Below, piece by piece: positions 13,359 through 26,030 of a DNA stretch of 64,000 nt. The translations under genes and the position numbers were made by a program. Source of the stretch: Stenopsyche tienmushanensis (taxonomy: Eukaryota; Arthropoda; Insecta; Trichoptera; Stenopsychidae). Where the stretch lies: NCBI GenBank assembly GCA_008973525.1, contig WACJ01000227.1, positions 62,001 to 126,000 on the forward strand, in the 5' to 3' direction. Within the stretch, counting starts at the first letter, position 1, and each line of letters begins with the position of its first letter. The notes beneath the pieces were generated by a model. It was not told where the DNA came from. It saw only the letters and a program-made list of their open reading frames with translations, and did not search any database.

Positions 13359-13846
13359 TTCAAACCCATACAAAATTGCTATCTGCGTAAGACAATCTTC
13401 AATTCGAGGCAGAGTCAATTATAAATAAACACTGTTGATAGCATACAAGACCACGTCATTTTTTACATAAACAATAAACAAAAATCGATTAATTTGCTCC
13501 TGATTTAGAAGGAAATGATAATTGGACAAAGACTCATTCAACAAGCAGCAACGAACAGGAAGCAATTAAATAAATAAACACTGTTGATAACACACAATAT
13601 TCGGTCATTGCTTTGCGTAAACAAATAACACACTTGAAATCGAAATCATTATTAGTCGATAAATTTGGGTTAACTATCTAAACAATCGTGCGATGTATGC
13701 GGGGAAGCTCTCCGTCTCTGTCTCCCAAACTGCGCTACGCTCTTTCTCTGTCTGTCTCCGAGCTCAATGTACAAGAGTGCTCTTTCGAATAAGTGGAGGG
13801 GGGGGGGGGATCCCAAGCCTTGGGATAGTACTCCTTTAGGGGTTAA
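13359..13846 (-). repeat. right inverted arm of the TTAA element
   Basis: Reverse complement of the left arm. It contains an 11-base-plus G-run near 13798-13809 where the left arm has a shorter C-run. The outer end is TTAACCCCTAAAGGAG on the - strand. Confidence 0.85.
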
Positions 13847-13998
13847 TTTTGATATGTGTATTGACATCTGATACACTTGGAACGACACAATCACGGCTTA
13901 AATTCTGACAATCAAGGCAAAGGCAAAGAAATGTCCCTCTCGATTATCAAAAAACTTTCGCAAGCATAAATTAGATAAAGATTATAACAAATTCCCGT

Positions 13999-14092
13999 GT
14001 AAAATATCTCATTCGAAAGTATTGTCTCGCGCGGAAAAAGCGCAGAGATGTTCGCTATAAGCTTTGATTAAATGACATAAGACGTGTTAATA
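13999..14092 (+). repeat. direct repeat, copy 2 (outside the TTAA element)
   Basis: Partner of 12899-12996, lying about 150 bases beyond the right arm. Confidence 0.5.
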
Positions 14093-17000
14093 AAACAAAG
14101 GCGTTGCGTATTTAGATTGATTCAATTTGTATTATTTACATCATGAATAGAATGAAATATTAAATGATCATTTTTTTCAAGCCGATTCTCTGTTTTAATA
14201 ATCCTAAGTCAATACGATGTCTATTTACGTCCTCAGCTGAGGAAATAAATACCACTCTTTTTGCAGGGGCGAAAATAAAAGACGGAAGTACTAAGCGTCC
14301 CGTCTCACATCATGCTGAAGGACGATATTAAAGCATGAAAAAATAATACCGAAAATGGAAAAAATCGACCCTTTTTCCTCCGGCGACTGTACCGTGGAAT
14401 ATTTATCACGTCAGTTGTTCGAGAGACTCGGTGCACGGTAGACGTTCGAATATGCAAAACCGTTTGGGAGTACGTGCATGCGAAAAAATGTTGAGGATCG
14501 CTCATTAAAATGTCTTGAACTTTGATGCGAATTTAAATTTACGAAAAGTCGTTTGATATCACAGTGAAAATTGGACGTTTCAAAACAAATATGCTGAGTC
14601 GACCACATTTAAATATTTCGATTGAGAACATTGGTTCGTATGTCTGATTTTCTATTTATGGATAGATCCTCTATTGAAATTGCACATTATTTTCGGAATA
14701 TTAATCCTTGGCACAATGTCTTAGTTTTATCTTTAATAGGGCTCAGATTTACATGGTTTATCTTTTATTTAAGTTGTTATGGCGGAAGTCGATATTTAAT
14801 CCTTTGACAACAAGGCTAAGACTTCCGTACTTAAATATTTAACTTTATAAACATCGATACATCAATTTTAATTCCATACGGCGTTACCATATCTTACGAA
14901 TAATATCGATCAAATTATACAATTAAATTTCCCATAATGTCGATAATAGTAATATTTATTGCATTTCATGCTGGTGACTTTATTGCTGCGTTTATGAGAC
15001 TTAATATACTGATTGTAATTTTTCCACATGCCGGATGGATTTGTAAAAATAAATCTAATACAACGTCTTCAATCTTGAATTAATATGCTATGGATACAAG
15101 TTCGACATGGAAACATTGTAATTAATCCAAAGTGACTAGTTCAATCTATGACATTACACAAGAGATATGTCCCATCACTTGATAGTTTTCCAATTAGACA
15201 TCTTAATACCTAAAGTAGTTCTAATTTAATCTAAATAGTTCAGAATTCGCAGATGTTAGTTCGATTGCTTTATATAATTAATTCAAAGTGACATATCTTT
15301 GAAACTTGATATTAATTAAGATTGTTCAAGCATTGAATTTTCTATTCAACCCGATATTAAAAAATATATAAATTTATTATTATTGGCATATTTTATACAA
15401 ATTTGCACATTTTTTGCTTAATTTCATATAACAAAAGCATAATTTTATACCGATGTAATGAATATATTGTTTTTCAATGTAATCCTATTTTATTTGATCA
15501 ATGTTATGGCAATCGTTTAAATATTTGCTTAAGCAAATCGCCACCAATTCTTTCGCTACTTTATCGTTATATACATATTAAAATTATTCGAAATTTATCC
15601 AAGATAACTAGGTCTTTTGATAGATGGAATCCACATTGAAAAATGATAACCTAAACTTTTTTAATATGTGTTTGTAATAATAATGTGGTTTGGCTTTGTG
15701 ATGGTAGTCTTAATGTATGTTTCCATTGTATGGATAAGACCTTTGGAAGAGACTCAAGCTGCATTTTCGATCATAAAATGTTGGAAAAGCAGCTCTAAGT
15801 ACTCTCGTAAGCACTTCTGTTGAATATCCTCTTGAAGAGGAGTCAAAATTCAAGGAACTCATCTTGCATCAACTTAAGACATTCATGAAAACTAGCTGCT
15901 TTATGTAAACTAACCTAAACTGTTCCTAGATGACTGTATTTAAGTTGTAAGAAGTTATTTCTTACAAATCACGATCAGATACGATAGTAAGGCATTATTA
16001 CATACACGATGATAAATCGGCGTGGGCACTTTTCGCAAATATTGACGATATATTGCATCCTGCATTGAAAGAGTTATGCTGCTAATTAAATTAAATTTTT
16101 CTTCAAACGATCAGCTTTTTGGGATAATTTTAATAATTTACAATTGCACTGTTATATGCCAATCCCCAAGCACATATTTCTTCTTCATAAAATCAATAAG
16201 TGGTTGAACGTTCCTCATATTTGATTAAGCCACATATTATAATTCAGATGATTAGCGTATCGTTCCGACAATCTGTTTTCCATGAAATCGCTCTTATGCA
16301 CACTGTATTCTATCCTCAATTTACAAATACTTGTGATTTCTATACAAATATGATAAATACGTCGTATATAAATTCAATAATAACACTGTCAATGATTGAA
16401 TTTCCCATCGTGTTTAAACAGCGTATCATAAATTGTACAATTAATGTTTTAAGCATCAATCGGAGGAAGATGTACAGGCAATAAATCTGTATGGATTTGA
16501 AAAGAGCATGACATCTTTATTTAGAGCTCGACACCCACGATATTTCAGAGCTTTCCATCATACAAATGAGCTTTGCTAGATGAAATAGTTTTATTATACC
16601 GCGTCAAGTTCAACGTTCTGCATACTGTCATAATTTCGACGATGTCTGAATTTTCGCTAAAAAAACATGTTTTATTAAATGATATGCTCAGCGGAACATC
16701 AGGACGGGATTTTCCATGTGCAGTTGAGCTTTTCGTTAATATGAAAAAGCTGTAGCCCCGTGACTGATTAAAATATTTGACTACCTTATTTATATATGAT
16801 TAGATAGCGACATATATGCAATTTGTTGCTGATGGATTATTTTTACATGGAAGACACACCATACATAATATTCGTCGATAAATATGACACGTTTTATGGC
16901 ATATTGGTAATTGATGAAATATATTCATATTTTAAAACGACAAAAAATGATTGTTTACAGTGCACTTAGCATATTTAATGCAAACCCGCTTGTCAAACAT

Positions 17001-19285
17001 AATTAGGGATGAAGTATGAGACATTAAACATTGTGAAGGGTCATCCAATTGTGGTCATAAAAAGTCGCAAGCTCAGCATTCATAGGAAGAACATTTGTGT
17101 GCAAATGTGACCCACGAATCCATTGTCGAATCCATCATTGCAAAAACAAAATTCTGTTTGAGAACAAAGAATCTCTCGCTTGTTACTAGCAAAATTATGA
17201 CGATGTGAATGATCGATTTCTTTTCATAAAATTGTAGCTACCTTCTACCAAAACAAAATGGTTAATGTCGTCACATGTAAACATTATACAGTGCTGAAAA
17301 CTAGGTATCGCATTTGGATGATCCTTTATTGCTAGCCCTAGTCCCAAATCACCAGCTGTCTAGTCTCTTATATTTGTTATATTCGTAAAGGCGTCGTCGT
17401 GAAATAAAACAACGCTATTGTGAAGCATCCCATGGTATTTGGATCTGATTGCTATCTTTTATATCGTCCGTCACACTTCACTATAGATTTTACTGACGTT
17501 GTTTTATCTCATGGGGTGCAATAAAATAAAACATCCATGTCCCAATAAATGTACTTTTGTCTTATCTCGACGCTCGATAATGCATATGATTTTGCCGTAG
17601 AAAAAATAACAATGCCATTTTTTTGGTACAGATTAAAAACGCTCTCATCGGATCGACTATTAATTAGGGTGGCTTTAAATTTGCAGAGCACAATTATCGA
17701 CTTGTTTAAATCGGGGCCGAATTTAAAACTTTGGATGTTTCATTAAAATTTCAAGTCGAATACTTGACAACGAGATGAGTCTTTTCGGAGGATCATCACT
17801 TTTTTGTTTCGGTTTTTCTCGTTTATTTGCCCTCCTCGAAAAACCTTCTCCTTTTGCGAATGCAATTTAATTAAAACGTCTGTATTTAATTAATGTAGCT
17901 CAACGTCGTCGTTGTATTTCTTTAAATTTATAATTTAAACGACTATTTTTTAAAATATCAAATTATAATCAAATGTATACGAATATTTGATGATAAAAAA
18001 AATACATCCATCGTAAATTTCACTTAAATTCCATTCCCTGCTGGAGTATTAACAATTTACACCCTTCACTGCAAATCGGGATAAATCACCCCCAAAATTT
18101 TAAGGCTTATTCCATAGTTCTTTTTTTAAATGTGTTTTTATCTAATGCATATATGTAGCATGTGTATGACCAGGATGTTCGCATTTACAACAAAACAACC
18201 AGATCGTCATATCAATATTTTTACTAGGAATATCCGATTATTTTATCTTCTCTTCTCATTCATATCTACGTAATCCCCCCATTCCTAGTCCTCATATTAT
18301 TTGACTAATCCTATTTGAGCCACCGGTTTAATTCCTGGTGTATATCCTGTCTTCCTTTATCATCATAATATAAACCGAAATATCGCGTCATATAATATTA
18401 TACATATAGACGCTCATTTTTCATTGATCGAACCGGAAAATTTACTTGGCGAAATTTTTTGTTGATGAAATTACATGTAGGGGTAGTGATATTTTGGTGA
18501 TGACGTTGGAAGGGTGAGATGTGTAAATTTACCCTCCGTTGAGCGCAAAAAAATGTATTTCGATAATGGCTGCTACAGGCCTTTATCTGAAAGGTGATAA
18601 ATATTAAAATCGTGATTATAATAACGGTATAAAATACTGTTTCGCAACAAATAGATTTTTTGGATGAGTGGAGATCAATGAATGATTAATTAGTATTTAT
18701 TTTTCCGATGTATCTTCTAAGTTTATAATCTGGATTTGAACCCTGACTCTTAAATAAAGCTTTCAAAAATTAGCCCACTATTAGAATAATTATAGTACAG
18801 ATGCCAAAATTTTGCACCCATTTCTACAAAACCAATTTTTATTTACTTATATCATTATACTTATACCATATGATATTTTCAGTCTTTCAGTCATTTTACA
18901 TATTCCTGATAAGGATCATGATCGCATAGAAGAATGGGATTTAATATTGTAGTTTTCTTACATATCTGTTATGGCTAGAATATAATATGCCAAATCGATA
19001 GAGTTTAATCTGCAAATCAATCATTATACAGTTTTTCAAAATTTAAAAATATGCAAAATCACTTTTAAAAGATCGATTGGAAAGTTGTTTTCCAAAATTC
19101 TTTGTTCCAAAAATTGAATAACAACGGATCGTTATGCTGATATTCTCATCTGTTAAATCGCATGCTCGAATGGCACATTAGCCATTATTTTATTATTTAT
19201 GCATATCTATGCAAAATTAATAATTTAATTCCAAACAATTCAAAATTGCTCTTTTATCTCTCCAAAAGAAAACAAGACGCCCACA

Positions 19286-19293
19286 TGACGTCA
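19286..19293. promoter_or_regulatory. CRE-type palindrome TGACGTCA
   Basis: Exact 8-base CREB/ATF consensus followed by ATTA. An isolated match in noncoding sequence; function is unknown. Confidence 0.3.
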
Positions 19294-20350
19294 ATTATGA
19301 TATGATTTACTTGTAGAATTTCGATTTGACTCGAATCCAAATCGAATCAAAGCTTATCCATTAATAAATCCCAGGTAATTTACATCATTTCGGGCAAAAA
19401 TCACATATTCAATTTTCTGAGGCGAAATTTCTGATCGGCGCCGTCGTAAAATATTCATTTTTGCGCTTTTTGTATGTTTATTTTCTTGCTTGACTTTAAA
19501 CCTTGGGGGGCTTTAATTCGTCGAATACTTCGCTCAGGAAAGACTTAATCAACATCAAAATGTCACCGTGTATTAAAAAGCTCCTTCGGCTTATAAATAT
19601 TTAATGCGTCGCCATATACATTTTACATTATAATTGCTTGTCGAATTTGCATGCTAGTCAATATAACATCGTTGGATTTTCAATGAATTATTAATATTCG
19701 CAAATAAATACTAATATTTTTCGTCGTATTTAATACTACATTAGATGAACTGATTTCGTTGTAGCCTCGGAAAACAAGTTCGTATTTATATCAAGGGCTG
19801 TAAAAGCTAATCGATACTTGCCCGATTACATGAAACTTATAATTAAGCCGGCGACAAGAAAAAATAAGATTGAATCCCTTGACTTATCCCCGATTAAGTG
19901 AAACGACACGCCCTTTTAAGAGCAGGTAGTTTCCATCATTAATAAATATTACATAAATAGTTTCATCAATTTATTAGAGGATTAGACGGTTGAGCGTTGG
20001 AATTACTCCATGGAAACGCTACTCATGTATTTATCATTTCCCTTGAAATTCAAGTGATTTATATAAAATAATTAGGGTTTTAGATTATTTTGGCAAACGA
20101 AGATAGCTCAGTAATTTGAGTAGATGGATGATGGTGGCTGGGAACGCATTACGCCCTTTAATATATGCGAACCATGTAAATTGAAATATATATTATTAAA
20201 TTGGAATCAAATCATCTAATGTCACGAAATAATTATTATTTATTTGGGTATTATTGCAAATTTGTGAGTTATTAGCACTTTGGATAGCTTAAAATATTAC
20301 CTTTAATATTTAGTATTCGAAGTGTATCCTTGGGAACATTCACAATTGTT

Positions 20351-20644
20351 CACCTATTTTTGTCTATTAATGTTTTGCGAAAACAAAAGGACAGGGCTAC
20401 CGTGCAAGCCTGCCAGTTTACTTCTGAAGGAGTAGATTATGCAAAGGAGTGGTGATACTCGGCTAATAACGCCACTCCAGAACAGTCAAAGGGGAATAAC
20501 AAAATTGGTCAATGATAAGAATGACGAGAGTATCTTAATTATCAAAACAAACGCCTGCTCTCTAGACAACACAAATGAAAATCGTCTTATCTTTGTTGGA
20601 AGGGCTTAATAGCTTATCTGACGATAGCGATTTAAGTTAATTAT
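20351..20644 (+). repeat. interspersed repeat family A, copy 1
   Basis: Shares with 52957-53195 and 63350-63628 the stretch ACCGTGCAAGCCTGCCA.TT, then GAAGGAGT and CGGCTAATRACGCCACTCCA. It ends at GATAGCGATTTAAGTTAATT. Class unknown; no ORF. Confidence 0.75.
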
Positions 20645-20964
20645 ACCTACTTTTTGATCAGTTAAATTATTCTTTAGAATATGATTTTTTGTGGAATATT
20701 AAGTATGGACATTTACGAGTTTCTATAAAAAATATATTTATATATATTGAAAATGTTTAGATCTTTACGGCACGACTTTGCCATCGATGCACAAGTGTAT
20801 AAGACGCAAGATACTCGTCTCTGTCTCACGATTACAAAGTATTCAATTAAAATCTTACTATTGACACATAATGTGTTGTAATATATCATGTATGATACAA
20901 TATAGACAACATAAATAATATATCAATACATTTTTATATAATAAAAAAAATATGTAAAAGCTTG

Positions 20965-21190
20965 AGGTCCAATTCTGAGAGTCATGGACATGTACGGCGA
21001 AGCGTCAATTACCAGCTGCTTCGCTCGAACCCGTCGTCTATTTTGGGCAGGTCATTTAACACATAGAGTCCCTCGTGCTATATCGGATTCGGGACCGAGT
21101 GGTAGTAGACCCATCGGAAGACCTCGAATACACTGGGATAGATAGATAGACATAGAAGCCACACGTCTGGGCTTAAGTAATTAAAACTAT
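20965..21190 (+). mobile_element. non-LTR retrotransposon C-terminal fragment
   Basis: One frame reads RRLFWAGHLTHRVPRAI and then GSRPIGRPRIHWD, the conserved (R/K)LRWAGHV...GRPRxRW tail of many RTE/Jockey-like LINE reverse transcriptases. Interrupted by stops. Confidence 0.65.
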
Positions 21191-22976
21191 GCAAAAAGAG
21201 GATGGATGATTTCATTTATAACGAGCACAATGGCATTGAAATCACGGTTATTGCGAGCAATCCTACGAGCAATGTTCGGAAAAGGGGATCTTCGATTAAG
21301 ATGTTTCACTCTAAACTTCAGAATCTGGGTTGTAATGAGTGCAGAATTCAAGAATTCAAGCCAATAAGCGCTTTTTTGTTTGTCAATATTGAGTTTGAGT
21401 ATTATTTATTTATTAACTTCTTTTTTGAACTGAAAAGATGGATCTTCAAATGGATAAGGCTGCTCATTCTAGAAAAGCGAGTGAGCTTATAGCGATACTC
21501 CATGCGAAGATAGAACGATCTGGACTTCTTGTAACGCATCAAGTATTTCTCAGAAAAATCAATACATTTATTTAATATTACAAGCGTTTCTCCAGGGCCG
21601 TAACAAGAGGGTGGCAAAGCAGACGCCTGCCACGGGCGATCTCGATAAGTCTTTTTTTGGACAACATTTTGTAATAAGAATTCGTAATCGTTCTGTAGAT
21701 ATGTTTGAGAAAGGCGTTCATTCTTCATGTCAGCGGTCTGAAAAGCGGACCGGTTGGATGCACAAACCTTGTTGTGGCCACTCCGTCCTCTTTTAGGGTT
21801 TTTTGCCGTGCATTTTATTGAGCAAGTTGGCTTGCTCCTGAATAGCGGGACTAATAAACAGCTTGGGTCAATGGAGGGCCCTCATGTTCTTTTGTCTCAG
21901 AACATTTTGCGCACAGCTTTCCTATATTCAAATTTTCAGGTCAATATGTGACGTACAGCATTTTTTGAAAACTATTTATGGCTGCCAAACAAATACCAAA
22001 TGGCGACCTAATGAGGCGACCTCAAAAGCGCCATTTTATAAAGTCATATGGGCGAATCGTTGAGTGAGCGTTCACAAATAAAAACAATAAGGTTATGCCA
22101 ATATCAATGTTGAATGTTCAAGGAACTGAATATTTGAATAAAGAGGATATGGATGTAAATCATTTCTTTGAATGTATATTGACTATTATAGTTGTAACAT
22201 ACTGAAGGATTGAACGTGGAGAAAAGACATTGTTACCTGCCACCCTATTATCAAAATGGGATGGAATATATTTTAAATAAACCACATTTTAATATAATTG
22301 ACATAGTTTGATTGATTTAAATTCAGTTTGGTTGGATTCGAATAGAGATTGAATGATTAAATGGAACTTAAATGAAGTCCCGACCTAAGGAAATCGAGCG
22401 AGACTCGAACAAAAAATGAAATAAACTAATGCAAATTTGATGTGTGAAGCCCGAGAAAGAAGAAAGCATAGCAATAGTATAGTCGGAGACGGATGCAATT
22501 ACGAAGAGTGATATCTTAAGAGAGGATGGAATCCTTACAAACGCTGCGAATTCCTATTCGGTCGACTTAGTACAACGGCGAAAAAAACATCACGAGGAAT
22601 AAACGACGTGGAAATGTAAGCGTCGACCGGAGAGAATTTGTTTTTTCTACATAAAATATAGATGTGGATATTCAAATTTAAATACGTACAGATGCCAATT
22701 CTTATAGCAGAACAATGTAAAACTGCGTGTCGTATGATCTTCGTGACATTTAACCCGGTTATTGTGTACTATATAATAGAACGTTTGAACTTACACGCCT
22801 ATTTAGAAATATAATTAGAATAGTATTTATAATTTTGAATGTAAACTATAATGAGTGAATGAATGTACTACTTAGATACATCTCTTTCGCAATCAGTTTA
22901 CATCGGAAAACGTATTTTTTATTATTTTTTTAACATTATTTATAAAAAAATTCAACACCAAAAATCGATAAAGTTT
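21191..22976. other. mostly unassigned noncoding, besides repeat D copy 1
   Basis: The ORF at 21202-21492 (+) follows the LINE fragment but shows no recognisable domain. The rest is AT-rich without a gene I can support. Confidence 0.5.
21593..21808 (+). mobile_element. hAT-like MITE family D, partial copy 1
   Basis: Starts CAGGGCCGTAACAAG and shares with 50353-50866 GTGGCAAAGCAG.CGCC and the AGCGGACCG...CCACTCCGTCCTC core. No second end was found. Confidence 0.6.
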
Positions 22977-23894
22977 GCGTCTTCTCACTTTACAAATTTA
23001 AAAAAATCGATTTTTATTTTATTTTAAATTTTGAAAGTATATATCTTCAAAAATGTTATATCGAAATTTCATAAAGATCGGATGAGTTTAACTATATTTT
23101 TGAGCGACCGTTAGGTGACTACTTGAAAGCACCCAGCTGCATACGTATTGATCAGACTCATAGTGCAAATACAAGAAAGTGGTGAAAAACAATCAGATAG
23201 AAACTTTTAAACATTCTCCTGCTCTAGCTGAGGATGTTCACGAGGTTTTTAAACCGATTTATGAAGATCTTCGGATGAAATACCCAAAATAACAACGAGT
23301 GTTTCAACAGCTGTGTCTGGGCAATTTTTCTGCAACCAAAACTTTAAACGCGTTTATCTCAAAACAAGGTTTTTCGGTGGCTTGTTGATGAAATTTCGGA
23401 AACTATCCGGCCGATTGTCATGAAATTTGAATGACATATTCTTCATACTTATGGCTATAGCGCATATCATTAGATTTTTGAAATTTTGATTTTAAGTAAT
23501 TTTTTTTTACAAAAAAACTGCAAAAAAAACGCGTTTTTTTTACTTTTTCGAAAAACGTGCTTCATTTTGTTATTTTCGCGAATATCAAAAATATGATGAT
23601 ATGCGCTATAGTCACTGATATATTGAATCTAAAACTGTATTATTTTTTTGTTTCAAATGACCCATCTCGGAGATACCATCAACAAGCCACGAGCATAACA
23701 TTTCTACACGGGTTTTTCGATGCTACTGTTTTATTATAATAATTGTTCAAAAATATAAAAATAATTTTTTTTCATGTACTTAAAAGATGTGTTTATTACA
23801 TAAAATTCATTTTATCCCATAATTTTTAGCGAAAATCCTCGAAAAAAAATCCCGAAAATAGCCTATTTTTGAGGCGCCTAAAGTGAGAAGACGC
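22977..23894. mobile_element. 918-base element with perfect 16-base terminal inverted repeats, MULE-like
   Basis: GCGTCTTCTCACTTTA at 22977-22992 is exactly inverted at 23879-23894. Inside, one + frame reads QNNNECFNSCVWAI (about 23287-23330), resembling a NNNESFNxxxW motif I associate with Mutator-like transposase relics. Large T- and A-runs fill the rest. No obvious 9-base target duplication. Confidence 0.6.
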
Positions 23895-24445
23895 CTTAAT
23901 GTATGCTATTTTTATACGATTAGGGGATGTGGATAAAAGAAGAAATAAAAAAAATGGTTATGAACAGGCTCCAAAAATGTTATAATATTAAAATTTAAAA
24001 AAAAATCCTAATTGTGGACCATGGATAGCTATTCTACAATGATAATTCCTCGATTTTTTGACGAGGATCTGATTCCAGCATCTACTTCAGGTTATCATCA
24101 TTTAATTTTTGGGATCGTCCTTTCCGATAGATGTCTTTGAGTTCCCTATTTCCATTTTTAAACTGTTTGAACCATCGATGAAACTTAATTCTTAAGAAAT
24201 TCTATATCATCCACCCTTACTCACCTAATATTGCACTCTTTAATTACTATTTTCATAGATACTTAAAACACTTGATACGAAATAAAAATGATGATAATAT
24301 CATATTAACACATTAACTACGGGAACTATATTTTAATGTATTATGGGTGTCTTTTATGGCTTGTGAAAATTTATTGAAACTATTTATAAAAAATTGATCA
24401 TATTTTCAATATTTTTCCAGTATAATTCTTATCCTTCTGGTTGAG

Positions 24446-24932
24446 TCATCATAGCGCAGCCACTAACAGTCCACTACAGAACTATGGGCCTCTTCAATAT
24501 CCATTCATAGGAAGGGGGTTACATCCATTTCGTCTGTATCATACATTCACCTCCTCATTCGCTCGATATTGAAGGTAGCATTACCACCGAGTTTTATTTT
24601 GAACGCTCACCCAACGGGTATCCTGAGTGAACGTATTGACGAACACTTTCGCGAACGTCTCGATAAGGAGTTTGGGGAGTTTGTAAAGACTGCGTAGTTT
24701 TCATAGGGAGGTGGTGGAAAACTACTCTAGACGACCTTTTTGACTCTACTGGAAAGGGCTTTCTGGAGTACAAGGAGTCCAGTCCCCCCTTTCCTCGCTA
24801 GGGCGTTGCCGGGGTAGGGTGAAGACATACGGGACGCTTAAGTGCATCTCGGATTCGCTCCTACACCAACTGAGGGTGTCTCCCCGTCACCGTACAACTT
24901 ACCCGAGCGAATTCGAAACTGAGTGGTTTCGC
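24446..24932 (-). mobile_element. LINE 3'-tail family B, copy 1
   Basis: Matches 37431-37875 (same orientation) and 58271-58646 (inverse): shared AACTATGGGCCTCTTCAATA and TCGCTCGATATTGAAGGTAG. Its - strand 3' end runs into ATGATG, as expected for a short-repeat tail. Confidence 0.65.
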
Positions 24933-25619
24933 CATTTTTTCAGGTTGCCCCTCTCAGTTCGGCGATTACAAAACGATATAGAAGTCAACGGAAGACAATG
25001 TTGTTTTTCGTTGCAACGTAAAGGTCATCAAATGCATCTCCTCGAGGCCGTCTTCTTGGTGTTCTTCTTGTTCCTGCTCCGTTCCTAGAGCCTCTCGGAT
25101 CCGAACCGGTGAGGTTCCTCGAGTTCCATACTGCTAAGTAGGGAAGATCATGCAAGAGACAACGAGCGACATGCAAGTTAAGATTCGTATAAAAAGCAAT
25201 GAATAGTATATAAACTGGGTATCAGCTTGCTGTTAGAAGAGTATTTAAGTATCTACTCTGTAAAAAGGTACTAGTCAAGTGGCCAATAGTTAAAATACAT
25301 AAAATCGTATAAGTATAATAGTTAGGAGTAGTCAAATGTGGTTAGGCCGCAAAAGTATTAGTCAAATTGTATTAGCAAGGGGTAGTTATGTCGCATCACA
25401 GTATTCGAACTTTGACGTTTAGTGTCTACCGGGCACAATCAAATAATATTTAATCGGTCAGACTGGGAGTAACTGGAAACAAATATATAGACATCTGGTT
25501 GAGTAAACTCGCATATATGGCGAACATATTTAGTCTACCTTTCTTAACCTTTCTCTTAGGGGGTTTTACACAAATATTTTTATACTGAGAAATAAGGTCG
25601 ATACATTTTTAAAAAAAGC

Positions 25620-26030
25620 TGATTCAAGAGGAGGATTTAGAAATGTTTCCATTTTTCCAAGAATTTTTCATTGCTGCTGACGTCGACAGACAGTCGATAG
25701 TTTAAATATAATAAGTCAACATTTGAAAGTATTGGTACTAAAATGTAATCACCATCACCCCGAAAATACAGATCCTTGTAAAGGAAATCTTTGGTTTAAT
25801 AATCTCTTCATGGAGGACGTTATTTCATGTACTTTTACGAGTAGAGAAAAAGAACAATTAATAGAGTTGTCTTCGGATGTCACTCTGATATCCAAATACA
25901 AAACATTAATATTGCCTCAGTTTTGGATACCAGTGGAAGATGAATATCCATATTTAGTCATTTTCAACAACTTATTCATACAAAAAAACACTTTCTTCCA
26001 TGTCCTCAATAAAATCTAAACAATCGCATT
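25620..26030 (+). mobile_element. hAT transposase C-terminal relic, same type as at 5 kb
   Basis: Two frames: EMFPFFQEFFIAADVD, then a 98-residue open stretch (25723-26019) with VISCTFTSREKEQLIELSSD and FWIPVEDEYPYL. These match the C-terminal dimerisation region of ZBED/FAM200-type hAT transposases. A frameshift lies between the two parts. Confidence 0.7.

Larger units (their letters stand above)
10326..13846. mobile_element. TTAA-bounded 3.5-kb element with 0.49-kb terminal inverted arms
   Basis: Left arm 10326-10815 and right arm 13359-13846 are inverted copies of each other. Both outer ends read TTAACCC[A/C]TAAAGGAG, so the unit is TTAA-flanked as in piggyBac-type insertions. Each arm holds two copies of TATCAACAGTGTTTATTTA about 150 bases apart. 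The interior carries a TA-flanked mariner (11006-11762), a piece of a LINE tail (about 12085-12140), unassigned ORFs near 12.5-12.85 kb and a tandem repeat. No transposase for the outer element is recognisable, so it is probably non-autonomous or gutted. Confidence 0.75.
13847..20350. other. gene-poor tract with regulatory-looking blocks
   Basis: No gene is supported; the small ORFs are scattered and unlike known proteins. From 18.4 to 20.1 kb there is a cluster of ATTA/TAAT sites, a palindromic CRE TGACGTCA (19286-19293) and a duplicated CCCGATTAnnTGAAAC motif. Confidence 0.45.
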
